A stretch of DNA of 64,000 bases, taken from assembly GCF_001597745.1 (NCBI RefSeq), contig NZ_LUHJ01000035.1, forward strand, positions 1-64,000. Direction: 5' to 3'. This DNA is from Anabaena sp. 4-3. GTDB taxonomy: Bacteria > Cyanobacteriota > Cyanobacteriia > Cyanobacteriales > Nostocaceae. A program made the translations under genes and the position numbers. Below are positions 46,839-56,220 of this stretch, in pieces; positions within the stretch are counted from its first letter, which is position 1, and each line of letters opens with the position of its first letter. Under the pieces are notes generated by a model. It was not told where the DNA came from and did no database searches. It saw only the letters and a list, made by a program, of their open reading frames with translations.

Positions 46839-49800
46839 GACGGCTTATCTCTTGTGAGTTGTGCGTAATTCGCTGAAGTAGTTCTATGACTCGTTGTTCA
46901 AATTCCTGGGTGGTAACACGTCCTTTAGTCAAAAATTCTGTATTTCCTAGCTTAAGCCTTTTCCGTTCTGATTCATCCAAATCTTTGGCTGAATATACTA
47001 CCAAAGGAATGTTACACAGGTGATTGTGTTGTTGTAGCCAATCTACTACCGCAAAGCCATCACTTTCTGGTAAAATCAAATCCAGAATTAACAAATCTGG
47101 TTTCACTTCCTGGCTCAGACGAATCGCTTCTCGTCCGGTTCTAGCTTGGAAGGTTTCAATATCATGGCGTTCAAACAGGGTAGTGAGTAGTTCTGCTAAA
47201 TCAGGATCATCCTCTACAATCAAAATCCTGGCTCGCTGAGAAGATTTAGTAATCACGCCTCTGAGAGAATCTAACAGATAGCTTTCTTGGACTGGTTTAC
47301 TCACCCAATCCACAAAATCTGCACTGTTTTGGCTAGTGCTGGTTTGCTTGTAGACACTGCAAATTACAATCGGAATGTCTTTAGTTTCGCTTCGTTCTTT
47401 CAATAGTGCCATTGTTTCCCAACCATTCATCCCTGGCATGAGCAAATCTAGTAAAATCACGTCAGGATGTTCCTCAGATGCTAAGGCGATCGCATCTTCA
47501 CCACTAGCTACAGTCATGACTCGATATCCCCCTGTTTCTAACAGTGTTTGTATTTCCAGGCGAATCACCGGATCATCGTCACAAACTAAGACGAGTGGGG
47601 AGTGGGTTGTGGAAAGTGGGGAGTGGGAAGGCAAAGAATCTACTAACTCTACACTGGGGGAAACTGGTAAAATCGGCAGCGTAAAGTAAAAGGTGCTACC
47701 TTCACCTACAATACTTTCTACCCAAATCCGCCCGCCATGTTGTTGTACAATACTCTGACAAATCGCCAAACCTAAACCCGTACCATCATGATTACGGGAA
47801 TCTGAAGAATCTACCTGTTGAAACCGTTCAAAGATAGTATCGAGTTTATCAGACGGAATCCCACGCCCGGTGTCTTTGACTGTCAGTAATACTTCATCGC
47901 CGTATGGTTGAGCCACTAACCAAACAGTTTTATCCCGTGCAGAGAACTTAATAGCATTACTCAGCAAATTTGTCAAGGTTTGCACAATGCGGTCTGGATC
48001 TACCCATAGTTGTACCGATGGGCTAGAAATCGAGAGTTTTACACCTGCTTTATTCGCCAAGGGTTGCATAATACTGACGGCTGATTCAATCAACTCGGTC
48101 AGGTTGCAGGTTTCTCTTTCCATTTTTACCTTACCTGACTCGATGCGTTCAATGTCTAGGATGTCATTAATCAGGCGGACTAAACGCTCTGTACTATCAG
48201 TAGCAATTTGCAACAGGCGTTTACCTTGCTCTGAGTCGGCTGGTAATAAACCACTGGTGAGCATTCCCAAGGAGCCATGAATGGAGGTTAGAGGGGTGCG
48301 GAGTTCATGACTAACTACAGACACAAACTCATCTTTCATGCGCTCAATTTGTTTGCGTTCTGTAACATCACGCAAAATAACTGTATAAATTAATTCGTTA
48401 TCTATATGCAGTTTCGAGATAGAAGCCTCGGCGGGGAATTCCGTTCCATCCTGGCGACAACCATAGATTTCTCGCCGTTCTCCCATGCGTCGCGCCAAGC
48501 TGGGAGCTTGTCTAAAGCCGGTAACGTGCTGACGGTGAGCCTCGACAAAACGCTGGGGTAAGAGAACATCCAGCCGTTGTCCGATAATTTCTTGAGCCGA
48601 GTAGCCAAAGATTTTCTCGGCTCCTTGGTTAAATATAGTAATTTTTTGATTACCATCAATAGAAATGATGGCATCATCGGCAATATCTAAAATCCGGGCG
48701 AGTCGGACTTGAGAAATCCGTAATGCTGCTTCTACTCGCTGACGTTCTTCTAGTTCAGAATGCAACTGTTGATTGACGTTGACTAATTCAACAGTCCGTT
48801 CTGCTACTCTTAACTCTAGTTCGTTCTTCGCGGTTTGTAGGGCGGCTTCAATTTGTTTACGATTGCTGATATCTCTGGTTGTACCCAGGATGCGTACAGC
48901 TGCGCCCTGCTCATTATAGTAGAGTTTGCCAGTACCCTCCAGCCAGTGAATACTGCCATCAGGCCAAACTACGCGAAATTCATGATTAAAATCCGTTTTT
49001 TGCTGTTGGGCTGTCTGGAATGCTCGCTCTAAGCCCGGCCAATCTTCTGGAGAAATACAGGCTTTAAAGATTTCATAAGCACCATTAAACTTACCAGGCT
49101 CCAACCCAAATAACCGCGCATGACTATCAGAACAGGTGATGTGGTTGGTGGTAAGATTCCAATCCCAAATACCCAGGTTAACGGCTTCGAGAGCCAGGGT
49201 TAAACTTTCTTCACTTTCTTGGAGGGCGGCTTCTGCTAATTGGCGATCGCGCTGATTGCGTAATGCTAAAATCCCATAGGCTAAGTCTGCCGTTAACTCT
49301 TCTAACAGTTTCACCTCATTGACATCAAAAGCATCGGCTTCATCGGCATAAATATTTAAAGCTCCAAAGGCTTGACCATTAGCCAGCATTGGTAGAGCAA
49401 TTGCAGCAGCATAACCCCGACTGATGGCTTGACACCGCCAAATCTCATAGCGGCTATCAGTCAAAATGTTCTGAATAATTGTAGTTTTTCCGGTACGGAT
49501 AGCGGTTCCTGTCGGCCCTTGACCATGAATTGTGTCAGCCCAAGTGAGATTGAGCGATCGCAAATATCCCTCTTCATAACCTGCTTGCGCCACCGGGCGG
49601 ATACTTTTCATGGTATCATCTTCAGCATAGGCTACCCAGGCCAAACGATAACCCCCAACGTGAACAATAATGTCGCACACCTGATGTAGTAAATCATCCT
49701 CGTCTTCAGCCCGAACTAGCACTTGATTACAATTACTCAAGGTTTGCAATGTGCGATAAACTCGCTGTATTTCTGCTTTTACTTGTTTGTAATGAGTAAT

Positions 49801-52122
49801 ATCCCGTGTAATTGCTAGTTGGACTAAGCTACCATCGGCGGCGTTATGCAAAGGTACAGCCTGAGTTTCCATCCACCGGCGATGATTTTCACAAGTAATC
49901 AACTCAAATTCCAGACTAGCTTGTTGTCCTTGACACACACTTTGATTCAATTGGCGAAAAGCTGGCTGGTACTCCGGCGCAATCAGATTATATATAGATT
50001 TACCCACCAATGCGGCGGCGTTATCCGCTTCTAGTATCGCCACACCTGCGGGATTAATTTCTAATAAAGTACCATCAGCCGCCACAATTGTCACACACTC
50101 TGGTTGTGTATCAAAAATTGCGCGTCCGTTGGTGAAAAAGGGACTGGGGACTGGGGACTGGGGACTGGGGATTGGGGATTGGGTATGGGATTTTTCCCCT
50201 CTGCTCCCTTGCTTCCCTGCTCCTCTGCTCCCCTGCTCCCCTGCTCCATGCCTTTGACTGACTCGCCTTAATAATTTCACTCGTTCTAAACGATTAATAA
50301 TTCGCGTCACCAATTCCGGGCCGATGATGGGTTTACTCACGAAGTCGTCAGCACCGACGCTATAGACTTGGTTAACTATTTCGGCATCGCTGTGAACTGT
50401 GAGGAATAATATAGGTATCTCACCCCACTCAGCATCATTACGCACTACTTGGCATAATTCAATACCATTTGTATGGGGCATTTCTACATCCAGAATTAAT
50501 AAGTCTGGTGTTTCGGCTTTTAATGTTTCCCAAAACCGCCGGGGATCATCTAAAGTAATGACTTTCAAACCCCAAGGACATAGGAGAGTTTGCAATAGGG
50601 CGAGAATTTTGGGGTCGTCGTCTACAGCTAAGACTTTGGCTTCGGCGTGGGGAACTTGTTGTAAAATGTGAGCGATCGCCCCCAATACCTCAGATATCCC
50701 TTGGGGTTTCTGTAAAAAGGTGTGTTCCCCATGACGCGCTAGTTGTAGGCGATGTTGAAAACCTGTCTGTTCTGTAAACACTATAACGGGTATAGACGGT
50801 TTACATTGGGCTAGTTCTGCTAAGAAACTCAAACTATCTTCTTGATGAGGCGCAACTTGAGGATCAAGCAGCACTACACTTGGATGCTCTTGGTAGAGTA
50901 TCTTTCTGGCTTGCTTCAGACTGGTGCTAGTAGTCACTTGAAATTCCCAGTCAGCAGATGCTTGTGTTAACTGTTCAGCTAAAGTAGCATCCCTATCAAC
51001 TACCAATACCAAGGGAAGGGAATTAGTCACAGACGGTGAAGATGCTGCGGGTTTTTGCGCTGCAACTTCTTGGCGTAATGCTTGCACCCAATTTTGCAAC
51101 TTGCTAATTTCTCTTGGTGTCCAACTTGTACCAGATTTCAATAGCTGCTCAATTTGGCGTGCTAGTTTTGAGCCTTCCGGTAAACCAAACGTCCCCAAAG
51201 AACCGGCTAAAGTATGGGCTTCTTGTCTAGCTTGCGAATATAATTCTAAATCAGGAGCTTCTTGGGTAATTGCTAATGCAGCTTGTTCGATAACTTTAAC
51301 TTGCTGATCCACCCGTCCATAAAATTTCTGCCAAATTCCCGCTATGGCTGTGAGTGTTGTCTCTGTTTGAGATTTACTATGAGATGTGGGAGATTTTTTC
51401 TTCTCTCCTGCTCCCTTATTTCCCTGCTCCCCTGTTCCCTTACTTTCCTCCTGTGGCTTGAGTCGATAGCCGATACCATAAACAGTTTCAATTAAATCAC
51501 TAGGCACTCCCACATTTCTCAACTTCATTCGCAATCCTTTAATATGGGTGCGAACTGCATCCTCTCCGGGAGTATCTTCATAAGACCAAAGATGCTCTAA
51601 AATCATCGAACAGCTAAACACCCGGCGACGATTGCGTAAAAATAACTCCAATAGCGCATATTCTTTCGGAGTTAAAGAAAGTAACTCTTGTCCATAAGTC
51701 ACTTCACAACTGCTAGGGTCAAGCCGCAAGTCGCCACATTCTAAAATTGGTTGGGAATTTGTCGCGCCTCGCCGCAACAGCGCACGCACACGCGCCACCA
51801 ATTCCTCCTCATCAAAGGGTTTCACTACATAGTCATCTGCACCCGCATCTAAACCTATTGCTTTCTCGTGACTACTATCGCAACCTGTTAATAACAGGAT
51901 AGGCATTTGTTTACCATTTGACCTAATTTGCCGACACAGGCTAATTCCATCCCGCTTTGGCAGCATCACATCTAAAAGAATTAAATCATAGTCATAGGTT
52001 TGGACTAAATCCCAAGCTGCATCACCATCAGCCGCCACTTCCACCACATAGTTTTGGTTAGTGAGAACGGCTGTGAGCGCATAAGCGTTTAATTCGTCAT
52101 CCTCTACTATTAAAATTTTCAT
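46810..52122 (-). CDS. Giant hybrid: OmpR-type regulator fused to a multi-sensor histidine kinase
   Basis: 1770 residues, no membrane segment. In order: receiver (1-115, Asp51); OmpR-type winged-helix DNA-binding domain (127-222); HPt (about 258-355, His303); receiver-like (370-485, Asp420); receiver (496-612, Asp545); PAS (665-780); GAF (800-955); PAS (965-1090); PAS (1135-1258); HisKA with His1272 in SHELRTP; HATPase (1370-1484); two receivers (Asp1559 and Asp1681). It combines sensing, phosphorelay and DNA-binding parts in one chain. Three linkers (about 225-255, 620-662 and 1495-1508) read from spacer-type repeat DNA. The signal and target genes are unknown. Overlaps the small receiver gene by 29 bases. 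Confidence 0.92.
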   Translation of the reverse strand: MKILIVEDDELNAYALTAVLTNQNYVVEVAADGDAAWDLVQTYDYDLILLDVMLPKRDGISLCRQIRSNGKQMPILLLTGCDSSHEKAIGLDAGADDYVVKPFDEEELVARVRALLRRGATNSQPILECGDLRLDPSSCEVTYGQELLSLTPKEYALLELFLRNRRRVFSCSMILEHLWSYEDTPGEDAVRTHIKGLRMKLRNVGVPSDLIETVYGIGYRLKPQEESKGTGEQGNKGAGEKKKSPTSHSKSQTETTLTAIAGIWQKFYGRVDQQVKVIEQAALAITQEAPDLELYSQARQEAHTLAGSLGTFGLPEGSKLARQIEQLLKSGTSWTPREISKLQNWVQALRQEVAAQKPAASSPSVTNSLPLVLVVDRDATLAEQLTQASADWEFQVTTSTSLKQARKILYQEHPSVVLLDPQVAPHQEDSLSFLAELAQCKPSIPVIVFTEQTGFQHRLQLARHGEHTFLQKPQGISEVLGAIAHILQQVPHAEAKVLAVDDDPKILALLQTLLCPWGLKVITLDDPRRFWETLKAETPDLLILDVEMPHTNGIELCQVVRNDAEWGEIPILFLTVHSDAEIVNQVYSVGADDFVSKPIIGPELVTRIINRLERVKLLRRVSQRHGAGEQGSRGAGKQGSRGEKSHTQSPIPSPQSPVPSPFFTNGRAIFDTQPECVTIVAADGTLLEINPAGVAILEADNAAALVGKSIYNLIAPEYQPAFRQLNQSVCQGQQASLEFELITCENHRRWMETQAVPLHNAADGSLVQLAITRDITHYKQVKAEIQRVYRTLQTLSNCNQVLVRAEDEDDLLHQVCDIIVHVGGYRLAWVAYAEDDTMKSIRPVAQAGYEEGYLRSLNLTWADTIHGQGPTGTAIRTGKTTIIQNILTDSRYEIWRCQAISRGYAAAIALPMLANGQAFGALNIYADEADAFDVNEVKLLEELTADLAYGILALRNQRDRQLAEAALQESEESLTLALEAVNLGIWDWNLTTNHITCSDSHARLFGLEPGKFNGAYEIFKACISPEDWPGLERAFQTAQQQKTDFNHEFRVVWPDGSIHWLEGTGKLYYNEQGAAVRILGTTRDISNRKQIEAALQTAKNELELRVAERTVELVNVNQQLHSELEERQRVEAALRISQVRLARILDIADDAIISIDGNQKITIFNQGAEKIFGYSAQEIIGQRLDVLLPQRFVEAHRQHVTGFRQAPSLARRMGERREIYGCRQDGTEFPAEASISKLHIDNELIYTVILRDVTERKQIERMKDEFVSVVSHELRTPLTSIHGSLGMLTSGLLPADSEQGKRLLQIATDSTERLVRLINDILDIERIESGKVKMERETCNLTELIESAVSIMQPLANKAGVKLSISSPSVQLWVDPDRIVQTLTNLLSNAIKFSARDKTVWLVAQPYGDEVLLTVKDTGRGIPSDKLDTIFERFQQVDSSDSRNHDGTGLGLAICQSIVQQHGGRIWVESIVGEGSTFYFTLPILPVSPSVELVDSLPSHSPLSTTHSPLVLVCDDDPVIRLEIQTLLETGGYRVMTVASGEDAIALASEEHPDVILLDLLMPGMNGWETMALLKERSETKDIPIVICSVYKQTSTSQNSADFVDWVSKPVQESYLLDSLRGVITKSSQRARILIVEDDPDLAELLTTLFERHDIETFQARTGREAIRLSQEVKPDLLILDLILPESDGFAVVDWLQQHNHLCNIPLVVYSAKDLDESERKRLKLGNTEFLTKGRVTTQEFEQRVIELLQRITHNSQEISRHENQANSSS

Positions 52123-52833
52123 ATTAAATTAAGATTTAAACAATCATCAACAAATGGTCTAACTGATAACTCTAAATTAGTAATATTTGGTACTTAAACT
52201 TATATTAGATGATGGAACTCTTGAATATTAATTTTAATTAACAAATATCAATATTTATCAAACTTTAGAAATAGATTCACACTTAAGATATCAATATCTA
52301 ACTAGCAGGGTTTTGGCGTTATCCACAAATAAAATCAATACATCTTAATATTAAAAGATTTTTGTTACCTGTTTACGAGCAATATTCACAAACTGTGTAG
52401 ATATTTTCCAAAAAATCAACATCAATCATCTTTTATAGATGAAATGAGAGTGGCTATTTTCCTCACAAGTTCCTCAAATTTTTGTCTTATAAGCAATAGT
52501 GTGAGGCAAATGAGTCTTTGCTGAGTGCTGTTAGTATATTCAGACTATAGCTGATGCTGATTTTCAGTAAAAAATCCTAGCTCATAGACTCTCATATCTA
52601 ACCTCTAGCCTTTCAGCAGTTCACTAAAACTAACTACTATAGGAATCATATTTGATTTCTGAAAACAACTCAGTACACCCCTGTTCCCTCTTTTCCTGTT
52701 CCCTGCTCCCTCTTTCCCTGTTCCCTGTTCCCTGTTCCCTAACTAAACAAGTAATTTCAATAATCAAATCGGATTCCTATAGAAGAACTTAATTTTAAAC
52801 CAAAAACCTCAATAAATAATAACAGAGGTCTAT
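52123..52833. other. Gene-free stretch with a MITE-like element
   Basis: 711 bases between divergent genes. It holds an inverted-repeat element (52636-52782) with a CCCTGTTCCCTGTT-type pyrimidine-rich core. The remaining AT-rich part should hold the promoter of the giant kinase gene. Confidence 0.55.
52636..52782. repeat. MITE-like element with ~28-bp inverted ends
   Basis: CTATAGGAATC at 52636-52646 and its complement at 52772-52782 form the outer 11 bp. Pairing continues through ATTTGATT and TGAAA with about four mismatches over 28 bp. The interior (52681-52740) is CTGTTCCCT repeats. About 147 bp in all. Confidence 0.55.
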
Positions 52834-53364
52834 ATGCTCAAAAAAATTTTAGTGGCATTGGATCGCTCGGAAACAGGACAACAGGTTTTTGAGCAAGCAT
52901 TAACCTTAGCAAAAGCCACACAAGCCAGCTTATTCTTGTTACACGTGTTGTCAGCAGAAGAAGACGGTAGTCCTAATATACCTATGGTAACAAATTATGA
53001 TTACTATCCAGGAATAAGCGGTCAAACCTTTGAGGTATATCAAAAACAGTGGGATCGCTTTAAAGATGAAGGCTTGAGAATGTTACAAGCTTTCAGTGCT
53101 AAAGCCAACACCGCAGATGTATCTACAGAATTTCAACAAATCTTAGGCAGCCCTGGACGCACAATTTGTAAATTCGCGACTACGTGGAATGCGGATTTAA
53201 TCGTGATGGGACATAGGGGTTTAGCTGGATTTAAAGAATTAGTTATAGGTAGTGTAAGTAACTATGTCCTCCACCATGCCCCCTGTTCAGTTCACATAGT
53301 CCATTGTGCAAATCCAGCCAAAACCACTGTCAAAGAAGATACGCAAGAAAGTGTAGGGGTGTAG
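52834..53364 (+). CDS. Universal stress protein (UspA family)
   Basis: 176 residues, starting LKKILVALDRSETG. The ATP-binding motif GHRGLAGFKELVIGSVS and APCSVHIVH are present. An insertion with FEVYQKQWDRFKDEGLRM mirrors the one in the Usp gene at 42303-42812, so the two are paralogues. AGAGG lies just before the ATG. It lies upstream of the hydrogenase operon but is separated by a long repeat-filled spacer. Cytosolic, stress-related. Confidence 0.9.
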   Translation: MLKKILVALDRSETGQQVFEQALTLAKATQASLFLLHVLSAEEDGSPNIPMVTNYDYYPGISGQTFEVYQKQWDRFKDEGLRMLQAFSAKANTADVSTEFQQILGSPGRTICKFATTWNADLIVMGHRGLAGFKELVIGSVSNYVLHHAPCSVHIVHCANPAKTTVKEDTQESVGV

Positions 53365-53698
53365 GAGAGCGGAGGGGCAGGGGGGCAGGGGAGCGGAGGG
53401 AGCGGAGGGAGCGGAGGGAGCGGAGGAAGAAAAACTTTTACCCAATCCCCAATCCCCAATCCCCAGTTCCCAATCCCCAGTCCTCATTCCCTAACTAAAA
53501 AGCAATAAATACTGTAAAACTATTCACAAAAAAGATGGTTATGCTTATGCCATGTAGAGAATTTGTGAATTGTTCAACTGTCCCAATCACTGTTTTTGTT
53601 AACACAAAAATGTGTTCATGGGACGTTTTACAATTCACCTCCCATTCCTCTCACCGCTTTCCTTGTCAGGATAAGCGGGAGTCTCCTGGGAGGTTCTG
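53365..53698. promoter_or_regulatory. Leader of the hox operon with spacer repeats and a large dyad
   Basis: 53364-53500 is purine/pyrimidine spacer repeat (GGGAGCGGA units, then CCCAATCCC units). 53522-53570 has ATTCACAAA paired with TTTGTGAAT. The 73-bp dyad at 53566-53638 follows, and the GGGAGG ribosome site of hoxE is at 53688-53693. The operon promoter should be here. Confidence 0.55.
53566..53638. promoter_or_regulatory. Nested inverted repeats upstream of hoxE
   Basis: Outer arms GTGAATTGT (53566-53574) and ACAATTCAC (53630-53638); next arms GTCCCA (53580-53585) and TGGGAC (53619-53624); inner AACACA-AAAA-TGTGTT (53601-53616). All are exact. This could be an operator for a dimeric regulator or an RNA stem in the 5' leader. 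Confidence 0.6.
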
Positions 53699-54220
53699 AT
53701 GACAACTACAACCAAACCAAACCAAACTCATCCTAGTGGGGATAAACGATTGAAGATGCTAGATGCAACTATCAAGCGTCATCAATATCAACAAGATGCC
53801 CTGATTGAAATTCTGCATAAAGCTCAAGAAATCTTTGGCTACTTGGAAACGGATTTATTACTGTATATCGCCCATAGCTTGAAACTACCACCTAGTAGGG
53901 TTTATGGGGTAGCAACTTTTTATCATTTATTTTCTTTAGCACCACAGGGTAAGCATACTTGTGTGGTATGTACAGGTACAGCTTGTTATGTCAAAGGCGC
54001 GCAAGCCATCTTAACAAATTTGGAAAAATCTACCTGCATTCACCCTGGTGAAACTACTGCTGATGGTGAATTATCACTACTCACGGCACGCTGTTTAGGT
54101 GCTTGTGGCATTGCGCCGGCGGTGGTGTTTGATGGTGCGGTTTTAGGTAATCAAACCCCGGAAACAGTAGAGCAACATATACAAGGATGGTTAACAGCAA
54201 TTCAAAATTCGGAACAGTAG
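53699..54220 (+). CDS. hoxE: Bidirectional [NiFe] hydrogenase diaphorase subunit HoxE
   Basis: 173 residues, a thioredoxin-like [2Fe-2S] protein of the NuoE family. The four cluster ligands are visible in [14 protein letters not shown] and [29 protein letters not shown] is the conserved segment before them. HoxE passes electrons within the HoxEFU module of the cytosolic or membrane-associated bidirectional hydrogenase. A GGGAGG ribosome site lies 5 bases upstream. A large dyad precedes it. First gene of the operon; an IS605-like scar separates it from hoxF. Confidence 0.96.
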   Translation: MTTTTKPNQTHPSGDKRLKMLDATIKRHQYQQDALIEILHKAQEIFGYLETDLLLYIAHSLKLPPSRVYGVATFYHLFSLAPQGKHTCVVCTGTACYVKGAQAILTNLEKSTCIHPGETTADGELSLLTARCLGACGIAPAVVFDGAVLGNQTPETVEQHIQGWLTAIQNSEQ

Positions 54221-54223
54221 ACA

Positions 54224-54360
54224 TGATAAGGGTTCTCAGGTTGACATCTGTTGACCGAAGAAAACAAGGATCTGAGCCGCCTAAATTGATTTATGGAGAA
54301 GAAAAAAAGTGAAACAACATTAATTCAAGCCCCCGGATTTATCCGTGGGGGTATTGAATG
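54224..54360 (+). mobile_element. Probable IS605-type 3' remnant (tnpB tail and right-end hairpin)
   Basis: From 54224 a short frame reads like a TnpB tail (RRKQGSEPPKLIYGEEKK then stop), followed by CCCCCGGAT-TT-ATCCGTGGGGG (from about 54330), a GC-rich hairpin of the kind found at IS605 right ends, and TTGAATG. No transposase core remains. Inferred from pattern only. Confidence 0.45.
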
Positions 54361-54427
54361 CAAGAATTTTGTAGGCGTAAGCCTTCCCTACGGGACGCTA
54401 CGCGATGCCGTAGGCTATGCAAGAATT
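54358..54427. repeat. 48-bp repeat flanked by 11-bp direct repeats
   Basis: ATGCAAGAATT occurs exactly at 54358-54368 and 54417-54427. Between them is the GTAGGCGTAAGCCTTCCC...GATGCCGTAGGCT sequence, a style common in Nostoc spacers. The direct repeats look like a target duplication. Confidence 0.55.
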
Positions 54428-54471
54428 CGGAGCGCAGCGACGTGACCGCTTTTGAAGAGTTGGTATAAAAC

Positions 54472-56091
54472 ATGGAACTAACTGAATTATTAGAAATATC
54501 TCGACAAGAACGTTCTCAAGCCAAACCAGTACAAATACGTTGCTGTACGGCGGCTGGTTGTCTTTCTTCTAACTCTCAAGCGGTGAAACAACAACTAGAA
54601 GCAGCTGTAAAAGCAGAAGGTTTGGAGAAGGAAGTACAAGTTTCAGGCGTGGGTTGTATGCGCTTGTGCTGTCAGGGGCCTTTAGTGGAAGTTGAGAAAG
54701 TGGGGAGTGGAGAGTCGAAAGGCGAGACTCAAGAAACTCTGTATGAAAAAGTGACTCCTGAAGATGCAACATCAATTATTGGGACGCTGAAAGGAAAAGA
54801 GTCTCATCTGTCGGTGGTGAAGCTAGAGCAGCCCTTTTTTACATATCAGAAGCCGATAGTGTTAGAAAACAGTGGCAAAGTTGACCCAGAAAGGATTCAG
54901 TCTTATATTGCTACTGGGGGTTATCAGGCTCTTTATCATGTCCTGCGGGAGATGACATCGGCGGAAGTTGTCGATACAGTTAGCCGCAGTGGTTTGCGGG
55001 GACGGGGTGGTGCTGGTTATCCCACAGGTTTGAAATGGGCGACAGTTGCTAAGGCGAAAGGACAGCGCAAATTTGTCATCTGTAATGCCGATGAGGGAGA
55101 TCCTGGTGCATTCATGGATCGGAGTGTGTTGGAGAGTGATCCCCACCGGGTATTAGAAGGAATGGCGATCGCTGCCTATGCGGTGGGTGCAAGTCAAGGT
55201 TATATTTATGTCCGGGCAGAATATCCCATTGCCATCAAACGCTTACAAACTGCCATACATCAAGCCCAACGCCTCGGTCTTTTAGGCAGTCAAATCTTTG
55301 ACTCTCCCTTTGATTTTAAAATTGATATCCGCATCGGTGCAGGGGCTTATGTTTGCGGTGAAGAAACAGCGTTAATGGCTTCTATCGAAGGTAAACGTGG
55401 TCTTCCTAGCCCTCGTCCCCCCTATCCGGCGGAATCTGGTTTATGGGGACATCCGACCTTAATTAACAATGTAGAAACTTTTGCCAATATTGCGCCGATT
55501 ATCCGTAAAGGTGCGGAGTGGTTTGCTAGTGTCGGCACTGGCAAAAGCAAAGGCACAAAAGTATTTGCTCTAGCTGGCAAAATCCGCAACACAGGTTTAA
55601 TCGAAGTGCCAATGGGGACATCCTTAAGGCAAATAGTAGAAGAAATGGGTGGCGGTATTCCCGATGGTGGTATTGCCAAAGCAGTACAAACAGGAGGCCC
55701 TTCTGGGGGATGTATTCCCGCCTCCGCGTTTGATACTCCTGTAGATTATGAATCCTTAACCAGTCTGGGTTCGATGATGGGTTCCGGTGGGATGATCGTC
55801 ATGGATCAAACTACTAACATGGTAGATGTCGCCCGCTTCTTTATGGAATTTTGCATGGATGAATCCTGTGGTAAGTGTATTCCTTGCCGAGTCGGAACTG
55901 TGCAGTTACATGGATTATTAACCAAGATTAGCGAAGGTAAAGCATCACAGGCTGATTTACAACTCCTAGAAGAACTGTGCGACATGGTGAAGCACACCAG
56001 CTTATGCGGTTTAGGCCAGTCTGCACCCAATCCTGTCTTTAGTACCTTGCGCTACTTCCGTGATGAATATTTGGCTTTGGTTCGGGAGTAG
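54472..56091 (+). CDS. hoxF: Bidirectional hydrogenase diaphorase subunit HoxF
   Basis: 539 residues. An N-terminal thioredoxin-like [2Fe-2S] region uses Cys25, Cys30, Cys62 and Cys66 or neighbours ([15 protein letters not shown]). The NuoF-like core has [16 protein letters not shown] (FMN/NAD site), [29 protein letters not shown] and the [4Fe-4S] motif [13 protein letters not shown]. It is the NAD(P)H-binding subunit. About ten residues ([10 protein letters not shown], 79 on) come from spacer-type repeat and lie between the two domains. It overlaps nothing; hoxU follows after 129 bases of repeat. Confidence 0.96.
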   Translation: MELTELLEISRQERSQAKPVQIRCCTAAGCLSSNSQAVKQQLEAAVKAEGLEKEVQVSGVGCMRLCCQGPLVEVEKVGSGESKGETQETLYEKVTPEDATSIIGTLKGKESHLSVVKLEQPFFTYQKPIVLENSGKVDPERIQSYIATGGYQALYHVLREMTSAEVVDTVSRSGLRGRGGAGYPTGLKWATVAKAKGQRKFVICNADEGDPGAFMDRSVLESDPHRVLEGMAIAAYAVGASQGYIYVRAEYPIAIKRLQTAIHQAQRLGLLGSQIFDSPFDFKIDIRIGAGAYVCGEETALMASIEGKRGLPSPRPPYPAESGLWGHPTLINNVETFANIAPIIRKGAEWFASVGTGKSKGTKVFALAGKIRNTGLIEVPMGTSLRQIVEEMGGGIPDGGIAKAVQTGGPSGGCIPASAFDTPVDYESLTSLGSMMGSGGMIVMDQTTNMVDVARFFMEFCMDESCGKCIPCRVGTVQLHGLLTKISEGKASQADLQLLEELCDMVKHTSLCGLGQSAPNPVFSTLRYFRDEYLALVRE

Positions 56092-56200
56092 GGGAGATGA
56101 GGGAGATGAGCGGGATGAGGGAGATGAGGGGGATGAGAGAGAGGATATTTTCCCAGTCAACAGTCAACAGTCCCTTCCAGTCCCCAGTCCCCAATGCCCA
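56092..56200. repeat. Spacer repeat between hoxF and hoxU
   Basis: GGGAGATGAG units, then CAGTCAACAGTCAAC heptamers and CCCAGTCCCC. Non-coding. Confidence 0.65.
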
Positions 56201-56220
56201 AGTTTTAATGGATATTTATT

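Noticed and set aside
53287-53498. Frames on both strands over the spacer after the second Usp gene
   Set aside because: They translate simple repeats (Arg/Glu or Ser/Ala/Pro runs) and are not genes.
53566-53638. NtcA or classical LexA box in the hoxE leader
   Set aside because: No GTA-N8-TAC and no RGTAC-type site found in the dyad, so no named regulator is assigned.
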